Notes: generated by a model not told the origin, from the sequence alone. A DNA stretch of 64,000 nucleotides from Lysobacter sp. ISL-50 (GCF_018612875.1 NZ_JAGGRI010000035.1:1-64000); one strand, 5' to 3'. Shown: positions 27,122 through 36,014, counted from the first letter of the stretch. A program made the numbers and translations.

Positions 27122-28464
27122 GATTCACCTCGTGCGGGTTGTCGGTCGAAAGCGCTATCGGAAGAAGAATCGGCGCCGGGCAGGCCGCGCTGCGCGCGCA
27201 CGATGCTCCAGGCGCCGGCGGTCATGCCCGCGGCGGCGACCGCGCCGGCCGCGAACACCGCCTGGGTGCCGAACAACGCCATCGCTTTGTGAATCCACAC
27301 GAAGGCCAGATCGGTGCCGCGGAAGATCGCGGTGTCGATCACCGCCTTGCCCTTGTAGCGCGACGGGCGGTCCACCCGCGTGTACAGGGTTTCGCGCGCC
27401 GGCTTGGCCAGGGCGAATTCGCTGCCGCGTTGCAGCACCTGCACGATCGCGACCATCACCGGCAGCGGCGAGGCCATCAGCACGCCGAAGCCCAGCAGCA
27501 GGATCAGCCCGGGCATCAGCAACGCGGGGGCGACGCCGTGGCGATCGAGCAGCCAACGCGTGAGCAGCAGTTGAGTGAGGATCGCGAGCAGATTCACCGC
27601 GCTGTCGATGCGGGCGAAATAAGCCGTCGCCGCTTCGGCGCCGGGATAGAACTCGCGCGCGATCGCCGCCTGCTGGTTGTAGAGCAAGGTCGCCGCGCCG
27701 ACGCTGAAGAACAAGGTCACCGCCATCGCCCGCAGCACCGGCCGCCGCCACACCAGTTTCAGCCCGGCCCAGACCGAGCCGCCCATCGCGCGCTCGCCGC
27801 TGTCGAGCCCTTGCGCATGCGCGCGCCGGATCGCCCACGGCCGCAGCCGCACGATGCACAGCACGCACAGCGACAGGAATCCGGCCGAAACCAGCAGCAG
27901 ATTCGCCACACCCAACGGCTGCACCAGCCATTGCGTCAACATCGGCCCGATCACCGCGCCGGCGGTGCCGCCGGCGCCGATGTAGCCGTACACCCGGCGC
28001 GCCTGGCGGTCGTCGAACACGTCCGCCATGTAGCTCCAGAACACGGTCACCGCGAACAGATTGAAGATCGCGGTCCACACGAAGAACACCATGCCGCGTC
28101 CGGGCACCTGGGCGTGGAAGGCCCAGTGGAACGCGAACAGGCAGACGATGAAGATGCCGTAGACCACCGGCAGGAACACCCGCCGCGGGAACCGCGCGAC
28201 CAGGGCGCCGTACACCGGCTGCAGCACGATCATGCTGACGAAGGTGCAGGTGAACAGCACCTGCAGGACGAAGTCCTTCAGAGCGAACCCGTGCGCCTGC
28301 GCCCACTGGATCATCGCTTGCGGAAACACCGTGGCCGCGTCGCTGGACGCGCCCATCGCATCGCGCACCGGCCGCAGCACGTAGTAGCCGCACAGCAGGC
28401 AGAAGAAGTACAGCAGCGACCACCATAGCGGCGTCTGCGCCAGCGCCTTGCGCAATCCGCTCAT
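27118..28464 (-). CDS. MFS/ATP-ADP translocase-like transporter 1
   Basis: 448 residues, about 12 membrane helices. The N-terminal FFCLLCGYYVLRPVRDAMG, FFVWTAIFNLFAVTVFWSYMADVFD and AGGTAGAVIGPMLTQWL segments match the group of bacterial MFS proteins related to nucleotide translocases (NTT/TlcC, COG3202) by my recollection. A second protein of the same kind (30756-32144) shares FFxxxxxYYVxRPVRD and FFVWxxxFNLFxVxVFWSxMxD. Substrate is unknown; nucleotide exchange should not be assumed. The C-terminal tail is hydrophilic. Overlaps the SDR gene by four bases. Confidence 0.82.
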   Translation of the reverse strand: MSGLRKALAQTPLWWSLLYFFCLLCGYYVLRPVRDAMGASSDAATVFPQAMIQWAQAHGFALKDFVLQVLFTCTFVSMIVLQPVYGALVARFPRRVFLPVVYGIFIVCLFAFHWAFHAQVPGRGMVFFVWTAIFNLFAVTVFWSYMADVFDDRQARRVYGYIGAGGTAGAVIGPMLTQWLVQPLGVANLLLVSAGFLSLCVLCIVRLRPWAIRRAHAQGLDSGERAMGGSVWAGLKLVWRRPVLRAMAVTLFFSVGAATLLYNQQAAIAREFYPGAEAATAYFARIDSAVNLLAILTQLLLTRWLLDRHGVAPALLMPGLILLLGFGVLMASPLPVMVAIVQVLQRGSEFALAKPARETLYTRVDRPSRYKGKAVIDTAIFRGTDLAFVWIHKAMALFGTQAVFAAGAVAAAGMTAGAWSIVRAQRGLPGADSSSDSAFDRQPARGES

Positions 28465-28675
28465 GCGCGCGCTCCGCGATCGCCCGCATACGAGGTTTCA
28501 TATTCGCCGCGCACCGCGCCCGATGGCACACGCACGCGTTCGCATCCGCACCGCAGGCACGGTTCGCGCATGATCCTGAGCTCCATTTTCCAACACACAA
28601 GCTAGCGCCGCGCTCAAAGCGGCGGCGTCTGCGGATGGTCATCCCGACCTTTGGCACAGGCCGCGGATGCGTTGC

Positions 28676-29827
28676 TCAGTTCCGCTCGAGTTCCCGCAGC
28701 ACCTCAGGGCGCTGCGCGATCGGCCGGGACGGATCGAGCTGCACGTAGGTCGCGCCGGTGCGCGCCAGCGCCGCGGCCGCCGCGGCGGAGCGCTGGTCGT
28801 CGACCAGCACACACACCCGGCGCCCCGCTAGGCGTCCCGCTGGAGCTTCCTGCGCCGCCTTGGCCAGGGCTGCGACCAGCGCGTCCTGTTCGGAGCGCGG
28901 GTCGAACGCCGTTGCGAACACCAATGCCCCGGTTTCGCGGTCGGGGTTCGACAAGGTCTCGACGATCTGCCGCAATTCGGGCAAGTCCGCGCGGCCGGCT
29001 TGCATCTGGATCCGCCGCAACCCCGGCTCACGCTCGCCTGCGTCGGGATCGAGCCGACGGCAAGCCTCGGACAGGTAGTGATTCCAGTCGCCGTAATCGC
29101 CCGTCGCCGGCGCCAGCAGCGGCGCGCGCCGGACCGCCTTCGTCGCCTCCCAAAGCACCTGCTCTCTGGCGATGGCCGGCGCGGCTTGGACATAAGCGCG
29201 CCGCAGTGCGGTCTCATAGCCGGATGCACGCCGTCCAGTCGTTGCATCCAGCGCCAGTTCGACATAACCGGCGGGCTCGTAGCTGCGGTCGTTGTTGTTG
29301 GGAATCGCCACGCGCAGCAGCACCTGGCGCCCGTCGGCCGAAAACCTGTGCTCGCGGCCCCAGCCGATCGAGCTGACCGAGCGCGGTAAGGCGCGCACAT
29401 AATCGGCCGGCAGCAATTGCTCCAGGCCCAGCGAGCGCACCATGCGGCCGGCGGTGTCGTACAGCACGACCACGCGTGGGCCGTGGCCGGCGCCGTACCA
29501 GTCGTTGAAGGTCGCCGTCCGACCGTCGTCCGACACCACGAGCCAGGGCGGCGCCACCGGATTGCGCAGCGGTCCGCGCCATACCTGCACCCAGCCCGCC
29601 CCTTCCCGGCGTTCCATGCGGGCTTGCGCAGCCTTTTCCGGCGGAACGTCTTTTCGCTCGCGCGGCGCAGGGTCCGCCGACGGCGTCACCGTCAGCCGAT
29701 AGCGCCCGTTGCCGGAGAGGTAAGTCTTGACGTGCGGCGGCTCGAAAAGATCGGCACGCGCCGGCCGCCACGGCCACAGGCTGGCCAGCATCAGCACAAC
29801 GGCGCACAGCATCGCATTGCGGTCCAT
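28676..29827 (-). CDS. Exported protein of unknown function
   Basis: 383 residues with a signal peptide (MLCAVVLMLASLWPWRPARA, cleavage near residue 25). The first half has beta-rich segments with GNGRYRLTVTPS, WLVVSDDGRTATFNDWYG and HGPRVVVLYDTAGRMVRSLGL, as in proteins that describe a value with its time course; the C-terminal part (GALVFATAFDPRSEQDALVA, GRRVCVLVDDQRSAAAAAAL) looks like a small alpha/beta domain. I do not recognise the family. GGAG lies ten bases before ATG at 29827. It lies between the metallophosphoesterase (50 bases upstream) and transporter 1. Confidence 0.75.
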   Translation of the reverse strand: MDRNAMLCAVVLMLASLWPWRPARADLFEPPHVKTYLSGNGRYRLTVTPSADPAPRERKDVPPEKAAQARMERREGAGWVQVWRGPLRNPVAPPWLVVSDDGRTATFNDWYGAGHGPRVVVLYDTAGRMVRSLGLEQLLPADYVRALPRSVSSIGWGREHRFSADGRQVLLRVAIPNNNDRSYEPAGYVELALDATTGRRASGYETALRRAYVQAAPAIAREQVLWEATKAVRRAPLLAPATGDYGDWNHYLSEACRRLDPDAGEREPGLRRIQMQAGRADLPELRQIVETLSNPDRETGALVFATAFDPRSEQDALVAALAKAAQEAPAGRLAGRRVCVLVDDQRSAAAAAALARTGATYVQLDPSRPIAQRPEVLRELERN

Positions 29828-29877
29828 CTGCCTGTGCTCCATATCCGTCAGCCGGCGCGGCCACCTTAGCGCGAAGA

Positions 29878-30759
29878 TCAGCGCCGCGCCGGTTCCCTCG
29901 CCGCCGCGCGCAAGGTCAACCGCGAAATCTCCGGCGGCACCCCGAACCGCACCGGCAGGATGCTGGTGCCGATGCCGGTGGAGACGAACAGATGCTTGCC
30001 GTGATCGATCAGGTAGCCGCCGGCATAACGCTGTTCGGCCGGCAGTACCGGCGTGCCGATCCACGGCAATCTGACCTGGCCGCCGTGAGTGTGGCCGGCG
30101 ATGGTCAGCGATGCGCGCGGCGGAATGTCGGGGAACAGATCCGGGTTGTGGGTCAACGCGATCGCCGGGGCGTCGTCGCTGACGCCGGCGAAGGCGCCGG
30201 CGACGTCGTGACGGGTTTCCCATTTGTCGCCGATGCCGACGATCCACACCCGGCAGGCGCCGAACTGCGCGGCCTGGGCCTGGTCTTCCAGCACGATCAC
30301 GCCGGCCGATTCCAACGCGGCGCGCACCTTGTGGCCGTCCTTCCACCAATCGTGATTGCCGAGCACGGCGTAGACCGGTTTGCGCGCGGTCAGCGGCTTG
30401 AGATGCGGCGCGAGTTGGTCGGCGGAGATGTAGGTGCCGCCGAGCACGCTGAGTATCACGTAGTCGCCCGCCATCAGCACCGCGCTGGCATCGCTGGCGG
30501 CGAGCCTGGCGACGATGTCGTCGAGCCTGTCCAGGCCGTTATGCGGCGAGCCGGTGTGCAGGTCGGCGACCACGTCCAGGCGCAAGCCCTCGCATTCGCG
30601 CGACCAGTGCGGCAAGGCGAAGACGTAGTCGCGCTCGACCAGTTGCCGCGGTTCCCAGAAGAATCCCCAGGCCAGGCACGCCAGCGCGCACAGCACCAGG
30701 GTGACGAACAAGCGCTGCAACCATTGTTGACGCGGCCACGGCCGCCAGCCACGTCTCAT
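29878..30759 (-). CDS. Membrane-anchored metallophosphoesterase (YaeI-like)
   Basis: 293 residues. One N-terminal membrane helix (LFVTLVLCALACLAWGFFW) and a calcineurin-type phosphoesterase domain with all metal motifs: VVADLHTGS, LMAGDYV, VLGNHDWW, ALTHNPD and IAGHTHGGQVRLP. This order matches YaeI/LpxH-like enzymes that hydrolyse phosphodiester or pyrophosphate bonds, often on lipids; the substrate is not known. The stop region of transporter 2 overlaps its start (ATGA), so it is translationally coupled to that gene. Confidence 0.9.
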   Translation of the reverse strand: MRRGWRPWPRQQWLQRLFVTLVLCALACLAWGFFWEPRQLVERDYVFALPHWSRECEGLRLDVVADLHTGSPHNGLDRLDDIVARLAASDASAVLMAGDYVILSVLGGTYISADQLAPHLKPLTARKPVYAVLGNHDWWKDGHKVRAALESAGVIVLEDQAQAAQFGACRVWIVGIGDKWETRHDVAGAFAGVSDDAPAIALTHNPDLFPDIPPRASLTIAGHTHGGQVRLPWIGTPVLPAEQRYAGGYLIDHGKHLFVSTGIGTSILPVRFGVPPEISRLTLRAAAREPARR

Positions 30760-32144
30760 GCGCGAGCGCTCTCGCCCGCTTCGGACGCGCCGCCGCGCTG
30801 CACCCAGCGCGCGACGTTCCAGCCGATCACGCCGGCGCCGGCCGCGACCACCGCGCTGATGCCGGCCAGCCCGGCGACGCCGACGCCCAGGCTGCGCAGG
30901 CCGACCATCGTCGTCGCCACCGCCACGTCGCCGAAGCGCCAGGCTGCGGTGTCGACCGCGTTCTTGCCCTTGTAACGCAGGGTGCGCGCGGCGCTGGAGA
31001 ACAGGCTCTCGCGCGCCGGACCGACCATGCCGTAGGCCAGTCCGCGACTGACCACCAGCGCCATCGCCACCGCCGGCAGCGGCCCGATCATCGCCGCCAT
31101 GCCCGCCGGCAACGACGCGATCAAGGCGCCGTAGGCGGGAAACAGTTCGGTCAAGGGCGCGTGCGCATCGGCGACCGAGGCCGACAGCGTCAGGAACATC
31201 ACCGTCACCACCGACCACACGCCGATCACCGAGGCTGCGCCGCGTCGCGACAGCAGCCACGGCGTCAACAGCACCTGCGCGCTCAGCGCCACGATGTTGG
31301 TCATCAGGTCCAGGTCGGCGGCGAAGCGGGTGCGCGAGACCGCGTCGGTGAAGGTCGCCTTGGAATAATCCACGACCAGGCCGTAGTTGACCGTGCCGAT
31401 CCAGTCGCCCAGCAGCAGCAGGATCGCCATCGAACGCATGAACGGATTGGCGAAGACCTGCTTGATGCCGTCGAACATGCCGCCGCCGATCGCGGCCTCG
31501 TGGCTGCTCTCGAAACGGCGCGTGCCGTGCACGCGCGACCACTGCCCGAGCAGGATCACGAACACCAGCGCCAGCGCCAGCAGCGAGGCCGACACCACCA
31601 GCAGCGGCGCCACGCCGATCACGCCGACCAGCCGCCCGGTCAACGCCGGCCCGACCAGCGAGCCGACGGTGCCGCCGACGGCGATGATCGGGAACAGCCG
31701 GCGCGCCTGGCCTTCGTTCCAGATGTCGGTCATGAAGCTCCAGAACACCGACACCACGAACAGATTGAACACGCTGATCCAGACGAAGAACACCGTGCCG
31801 AGCACGCGCGGACTCAGCGGCCCGTGCGCGCCGAACAGCGGCACGAAACCGATCAGGCAGGCGATGAAGAAGCCGTACACCACCGGCACCACCACCCGCC
31901 GCGGATAGCGCGAGACGAGGGCCGAGAACACCGGCGTCAACGCCAGCGTCGCCAGCAAGGTGGCAGCGTAGAACCACGGCAACTGAGTAGAGCCGACCAC
32001 GGCGCTGAGCTGGTCGCGCACCGGCCGGATCACGTAGTACGCGGTGAGTACGCAGAAAAAATAACCCACCGATAAAGCCACCGCGCGCCATTCGCCGGTA
32101 TGGACCCGTCCGGTGGACAGGCTGGCGCCTTGAACTGCCGACAT
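30756..32144 (-). CDS. MFS/ATP-ADP translocase-like transporter 2
   Basis: 462 residues, about 12 membrane helices. Key segments: SVGYFFCVLTAYYVIRPVRD, TVFFVWISVFNLFVVSVFWS, FMTDIWNEGQARRLFPIIAV and ARTLRYKGKNAVDTAAWRFGD; the last has a counterpart in transporter 1 (RPSRYKGKAVIDTAIFRGTD). So the two are paralogs, diverged well beyond recent duplication. Start ATG at 32144 has GGAG seven bases upstream; the upstream frame to 32318 is not conserved-looking. First gene of the leftward cluster, divergent from the GMC oxidoreductase. Confidence 0.82.
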   Translation of the reverse strand: MSAVQGASLSTGRVHTGEWRAVALSVGYFFCVLTAYYVIRPVRDQLSAVVGSTQLPWFYAATLLATLALTPVFSALVSRYPRRVVVPVVYGFFIACLIGFVPLFGAHGPLSPRVLGTVFFVWISVFNLFVVSVFWSFMTDIWNEGQARRLFPIIAVGGTVGSLVGPALTGRLVGVIGVAPLLVVSASLLALALVFVILLGQWSRVHGTRRFESSHEAAIGGGMFDGIKQVFANPFMRSMAILLLLGDWIGTVNYGLVVDYSKATFTDAVSRTRFAADLDLMTNIVALSAQVLLTPWLLSRRGAASVIGVWSVVTVMFLTLSASVADAHAPLTELFPAYGALIASLPAGMAAMIGPLPAVAMALVVSRGLAYGMVGPARESLFSSAARTLRYKGKNAVDTAAWRFGDVAVATTMVGLRSLGVGVAGLAGISAVVAAGAGVIGWNVARWVQRGGASEAGESARA

Positions 32145-32431
32145 CGCGTCGCTCCGTGAGTGAACCGCCGGAGGCCGGTCGGCTCTGCAGATCGTGGATT
32201 GCGGATCAGCGGCGCGGGAGCCGTCGCGATGCGTTCCCGTCGTCGCCTGCGCGGCCGCCACTGCCGGCCGTGCAGGTTTGCCGGCACGGTAGCCCAAGGC
32301 GTCGGCGGCCGCCACCACGGCGTGTGGCGGAACCGGGCGCGTCCGCTGTTGGGAGCATTTGCTCTAGTTTTGCCGCTTACGGTCGCCCGATCCGCGCGGC
32401 AACCGATGCCGCGCCCCTGCGGGATGCACCA

Positions 32432-34024
32432 GTGCCCACCGAGTTCGACTACATCATCATCGGCGCCGGTTCGGCCGGTTGCGTGCTCGCCAATCGCCTC
32501 AGCGAAGACCCCGATACCCGGGTACTGCTCATCGAAGCCGGTCCGCGCGACCTGCACCCCTTCATCCACATGCCCGCCGGCGTGTCCAAGCTGGTCAACA
32601 AGAAGGGAGTGAACTGGGACTACGACACCGCGCCGGAGCCGAACCTGGACAACCGGGTGCTGTGGTGGCCGCGCGGCAAGGTGCTCGGCGGTTCGAGTTC
32701 GATTAACGCCATGTGCTACATCCGCGGCGCGGCCGGCGACTACGACGGCTGGGCCGCCGCCGGCGCCAGCGGCTGGGACTGGAACAGCGTGCTGCCCTAC
32801 TTCCGCCGCAGCGAACGCAACAGCCGCGGCGACGACGCCCTGCACGGCAGCATGGGCCCGTTGTACGTATCGGATCTGCGCTACACCAACCCGTTGTCGG
32901 CCGCCTTCATCGAAGCCGCGCGCCAGGCCGGTTATGCGGCCAACAGCGATTTCAACGGCCCCAGCCAGCACGGCTTCGGCTATTACCAGGTGACGCAGAA
33001 GAACGGCGCGCGCTGCTCCAGCGCGGTCGCCTACCTGGACCCGGCGCGCGAACGCCGCAATCTGCACATCGTCACCAAGGCGCTGGTCAGCCGCATCACC
33101 ATCGAAAACGGCCGCGCCACCGGCGTGGTCTACAGCAGCGGCGGCCGCGCCTATCACCAGCACGCGCAGCGCGAAGTGCTGCTCAGCGGCGGCGCGATCA
33201 ATTCGCCGCAGTTGCTGATGTTGTCGGGCGTCGGTCCCGCCGATCAGCTGCGCCGGCACGGCATCGAGGTCGTGGCCGACGCGCCGCAGGTCGGGCAGAA
33301 CCTGCAGGACCATCTGGACATCTGCACGCTGCAGCACTCCACCCAGCGCGTCACCTACGATCGCCTCAGCGACGTCGTGGTCGCCTTCAACTATTACCTG
33401 CGCGGTCACAGCGGCCCGGGCAGCAGCAACATCGCCGAGGCCGGCGGCTTCGTGCGCTCGGATCTGGCGCCGGACGATCGCGCCGACGTGCAGTTCCATT
33501 TCGTCCCGGCGATGCTCGACGATCACGGCCGCCATCGCCTCAGCGGCGACGGCTACACCGCCCATGCCTGTTTCCTGCATCCGCGCAGCCGCGGCCATGT
33601 CGAACTGGTCAGCGCGAGCGCCGGCGACAAAGTCCGCATCAACGCCAATTATCTGAGCGATGCGGAAGGCTTCGACATGAAGATGATGGTCGAGTGCGCC
33701 AAGCTCTCGCGCACCTTGTTCAAGCAAAAAGCCTTCGATGCGTACCGCGGCAAACCGATCTTTCCCGCGCGCGAAGATCTGAGCGACGCCGAGCTGGCCG
33801 AGTTCGTGCGCGCCAAGGCCGAGAGCGTGTATCACCCGGTCGGCACCTGCCGCATGGGCGACGACGCGGCTTCGGTGGTGGATTCGCAACTGCGCGTGCG
33901 CGGCATCGACGGCCTGCGGGTGATCGATGCCTCGGTGATGCCGAGCCTGGTCAGCGGCAATACCAATGCGCCGACGATCATGATCGCCGAGCGCGCTTCG
34001 GATTTGATTCGCGGGCGGGGTTGA
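32432..34024 (+). CDS. GMC family FAD-dependent oxidoreductase (choline dehydrogenase-like)
   Basis: 530 residues. FAD-binding motif FDYIIIGAGSAGCVLANRL with the ribose-binding Glu in LLIEAGP, the GMC signature GKVLGGSSSINAMCYIRG, second signature GAINSPQLLMLSGVG, and the C-terminal active-site region ESVYHPVGTCRMG plus SGNTNAPTIMIAERA. Such enzymes oxidise alcohols to aldehydes; the closest recalled relatives are BetA-like proteins but no betaine genes are nearby. Start GTG at 32432 (VPTEFDYI) is chosen because the conserved fold begins at once; GGGA lies about eight bases upstream. Confidence 0.9.
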   Translation: MPTEFDYIIIGAGSAGCVLANRLSEDPDTRVLLIEAGPRDLHPFIHMPAGVSKLVNKKGVNWDYDTAPEPNLDNRVLWWPRGKVLGGSSSINAMCYIRGAAGDYDGWAAAGASGWDWNSVLPYFRRSERNSRGDDALHGSMGPLYVSDLRYTNPLSAAFIEAARQAGYAANSDFNGPSQHGFGYYQVTQKNGARCSSAVAYLDPARERRNLHIVTKALVSRITIENGRATGVVYSSGGRAYHQHAQREVLLSGGAINSPQLLMLSGVGPADQLRRHGIEVVADAPQVGQNLQDHLDICTLQHSTQRVTYDRLSDVVVAFNYYLRGHSGPGSSNIAEAGGFVRSDLAPDDRADVQFHFVPAMLDDHGRHRLSGDGYTAHACFLHPRSRGHVELVSASAGDKVRINANYLSDAEGFDMKMMVECAKLSRTLFKQKAFDAYRGKPIFPAREDLSDAELAEFVRAKAESVYHPVGTCRMGDDAASVVDSQLRVRGIDGLRVIDASVMPSLVSGNTNAPTIMIAERASDLIRGRG

Positions 34025-34029
34025 TTTTC

Positions 34030-34050
34030 GGGAATCGGGAATCGGGAATC
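34030..34050 (+). repeat. GGGAATC heptamer array, 3 units
   Basis: Three exact GGGAATC units starting six bases after the TGA of the GMC gene, in its sense orientation. Same heptamer as 2390-2487. Confidence 0.85.
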
Positions 34051-34085
34051 GCAGCAAGTTTCACCGCGCCCCCGCCAGAACGATT

Positions 34086-34217
34086 CCCCCCTTTGAAAAA
34101 GGGGGGCCAGGGGGGATTCGCTTTTGATCTTCCCGCACCCCGAAGCAAATCCCCCGGCGCAGCCGGCTTCTCGCCTGCCTCAGCAACGCAGGCGCCAGCC
34201 CCCTTTTTCAAAGGGGG
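34086..34217. repeat. Family B repeat, copy 3
   Basis: CCCCCCTTT-GAA-AAAGGGGGG at 34086-34106, GGGGGATTCGCTTTTGA at 34111-34127, CAAATCCCCC at 34146-34155 and CCCCCTTT-TTC-AAAGGGGG at 34199-34217. The order and spacing repeat copy 1 closely. Confidence 0.85.
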
Positions 34218-34410
34218 CGAATTATCCGGGCCGGCTACACCAAAACCTCCCTCCACTGGCCGCTTGCCGGCACTGCCAACGTTTGCGCAATCGGCCCTCA
34301 GCCCGGCCATTAATCCCTGAAAAATCAGAATCCTGAATGCGGTTGTTGTTCAATTCCCTGAGATCGGAGCTAGAATCGGCTCATCCCGGTCCACGCAGGC
34401 GCTGCGAGCG

Positions 34411-35838
34411 ATGAAACACGACTCCTCCCGACGCTCACTCAACCCCTGGCGCCTGGGCACACTCGCTGCCCTGCTTACGCTCACCCTGGGGTCCACGGCG
34501 CAGACGTCGCTGCGCTGGCACACTCCCGATCCATCGCAGCCCACCGTGTCGCAAGCGGACGTGGCGCGCTCGCAAGGCATCGATGGCACTGTCGCGCCGC
34601 AAGGCCTGCAGATCGGTTCCAACTCCAACAACCTCAATCCGCGCGTGATGCCGCTGGCCGCCGACTTCGACGTGCGCCAGTTCGAAGCGATGGCGCAGGC
34701 GCTGGTCGCCGACCAACGCATTCCGGGCATGGCCATGGCCATCGTCCACAACGGCCAGATCCTCAGCGCGCGCGGCTACGGCATCACCGACGTGCGCAAC
34801 GCCGAGCCGATCGACGCCCACACCGTGTTCCGCCTGGCCTCGCTGTCCAAGAGCTTCGCCGGCACCCTGACCGGACTGCTGGTCAACGACGGCACGCTGC
34901 GCTGGGACAGCAAGCTGGTCGATTACATGCCCAGCTTCCAGTTGGTCGATCCCAACGCCGCGCGCACCGTCACCGTCGCCGACCTGCTCAGCCATCGCGT
35001 CGGCCTGACCCACAACACCTACGACCGCGATCTGGAAAACTACGCCGACTACCGCGTGCTCACCCAGAAGCTGGCCTACGCGCCGATGAGCTGCCAGCCC
35101 GGCACCTGCTACGGCTACCAGAACATCGCCTTCAGCCTGATCGGCGACGTGGTCTTCGCCGCCACCGGCGATTTCTACAGCCAGGAAGTGCAACGCCGCC
35201 TGTTCAAGCCCCTTGGCATGAACGACGCCAGCCTGGGCCTGGAAGGCATCACCTCGGCCGCGCGCTGGGCCAAGCCGCACGTGCGCGCGCGCGGCGGCTG
35301 GGCGTCGCTGACGCCCAAGCCGACCTACTACCAACTGCCGCCGGCCGCCGGCGTCAACGCCAGCGCCAGCGACATGGCGCAATGGCTGATCGCGCAGACC
35401 GGGCATCGCCCCGACGTGCTGCCGCTGCCGCTGCTGGCGACGCTGCATCAGCCGCTGGTGGAGACGCCGACCGAGATCCGCGGCTCCAGTTGGCGCCGTC
35501 AGCGCCTGGGCTCGGCCGGTTATGCGCTGGGTTGGCGCGTGTTCGACTACGCCGGCCACCGCGTGGTCTTCCACGCCGGCGCGGTGCAGGGCTATCGCGG
35601 CATGGTCGCGATGCTGCCCGAGCGCGACCTCGGCATCGCCGTGCTGTGGAACAGCGAGAGCGGCCTGCCGACCGGCCTGTTGCCGACCCTGCTCGATCGC
35701 GCCATCGGCATGCCGGTGCAGCGCTGGCTCGACGTGGACGGCTTCGACGACCCGGGCCTGTACGCATCGGAAGGCGTGAACCCGCAGCAGGACCCGACCG
35801 GCAGCAACGCGCAGAAGTCCACCGCGGCGCCGCACTGA
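34411..35838 (+). CDS. Exported serine hydrolase, class C beta-lactamase/DD-peptidase fold
   Basis: 475 residues with a signal sequence (LGTLAALLTLTLGSTAQ, about residues 15-31) and an unusual linker of about 50 residues. Beta-lactamase fold motifs: SxxK as FRLASLSKSFAG (nucleophile Ser near 145), YxN as YGYQNIAFS, and a third motif HAG in VFHAGAVQGYRGM. The HxG form is typical of esterases and DD-peptidases (EstB, AmpH types) rather than of AmpC (KTG). Likely acts in the periplasm on peptidoglycan or esters. SD is not obvious. Followed within seven bases by a GGGAATC array. Confidence 0.88.
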   Translation: MKHDSSRRSLNPWRLGTLAALLTLTLGSTAQTSLRWHTPDPSQPTVSQADVARSQGIDGTVAPQGLQIGSNSNNLNPRVMPLAADFDVRQFEAMAQALVADQRIPGMAMAIVHNGQILSARGYGITDVRNAEPIDAHTVFRLASLSKSFAGTLTGLLVNDGTLRWDSKLVDYMPSFQLVDPNAARTVTVADLLSHRVGLTHNTYDRDLENYADYRVLTQKLAYAPMSCQPGTCYGYQNIAFSLIGDVVFAATGDFYSQEVQRRLFKPLGMNDASLGLEGITSAARWAKPHVRARGGWASLTPKPTYYQLPPAAGVNASASDMAQWLIAQTGHRPDVLPLPLLATLHQPLVETPTEIRGSSWRRQRLGSAGYALGWRVFDYAGHRVVFHAGAVQGYRGMVAMLPERDLGIAVLWNSESGLPTGLLPTLLDRAIGMPVQRWLDVDGFDDPGLYASEGVNPQQDPTGSNAQKSTAAPH

Positions 35839-35844
35839 GGGGGC

Positions 35845-35879
35845 GGGAATCGGGAATCGGGAATCGGGAATCGGGAATC
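35845..35879 (+). repeat. GGGAATC heptamer array, 5 units
   Basis: Five exact units from seven bases after the TGA of the serine hydrolase, in sense orientation; a sixth, GGGAAAA, is degenerate. Faces the array at 35979-36006 across the shared terminator. Confidence 0.9.
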
Positions 35880-35902
35880 GGGAAAAGCATGAAACGAAAA
35901 GG

Positions 35903-35923
35903 CCCGCCATTGGCGGGTTTTTT
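35903..35923. terminator. Bidirectional intrinsic terminator
   Basis: CCCGCC (35903-35908) pairs with GGCGGG (35912-35917), followed by T6-T7 on the plus strand and preceded by AAAA (35897-35900), which gives a short T run for leftward transcripts. It serves the convergent serine hydrolase and SRPBCC genes. Confidence 0.85.
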
Positions 35924-35978
35924 CATTTATTTGCCAGTCTCAGTCGCACTCGCAAGCCGCGATGCCTGCCGCTTTAAC

Positions 35979-36006
35979 GATTCCCGATTCCCAATTCCCG
36001 ATTCCC
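35979..36006 (-). repeat. GGGAATC heptamer array, 4 units on the minus strand
   Basis: Four units on the minus strand (one reads GGGAATT), starting eight bases after the stop of the SRPBCC gene, in its sense orientation. Confidence 0.88.
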
Positions 36007-36014
36007 GGCAACAA

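Larger units (their letters stand above)
34025..34410. other. Gene-free stretch with repeats
   Basis: 386 bases between the GMC gene and the serine hydrolase. It holds the heptamer array, the family B repeat pair (34086-34217) and about 150 bases with nothing recognisable. No gene is supported. Confidence 0.65.
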
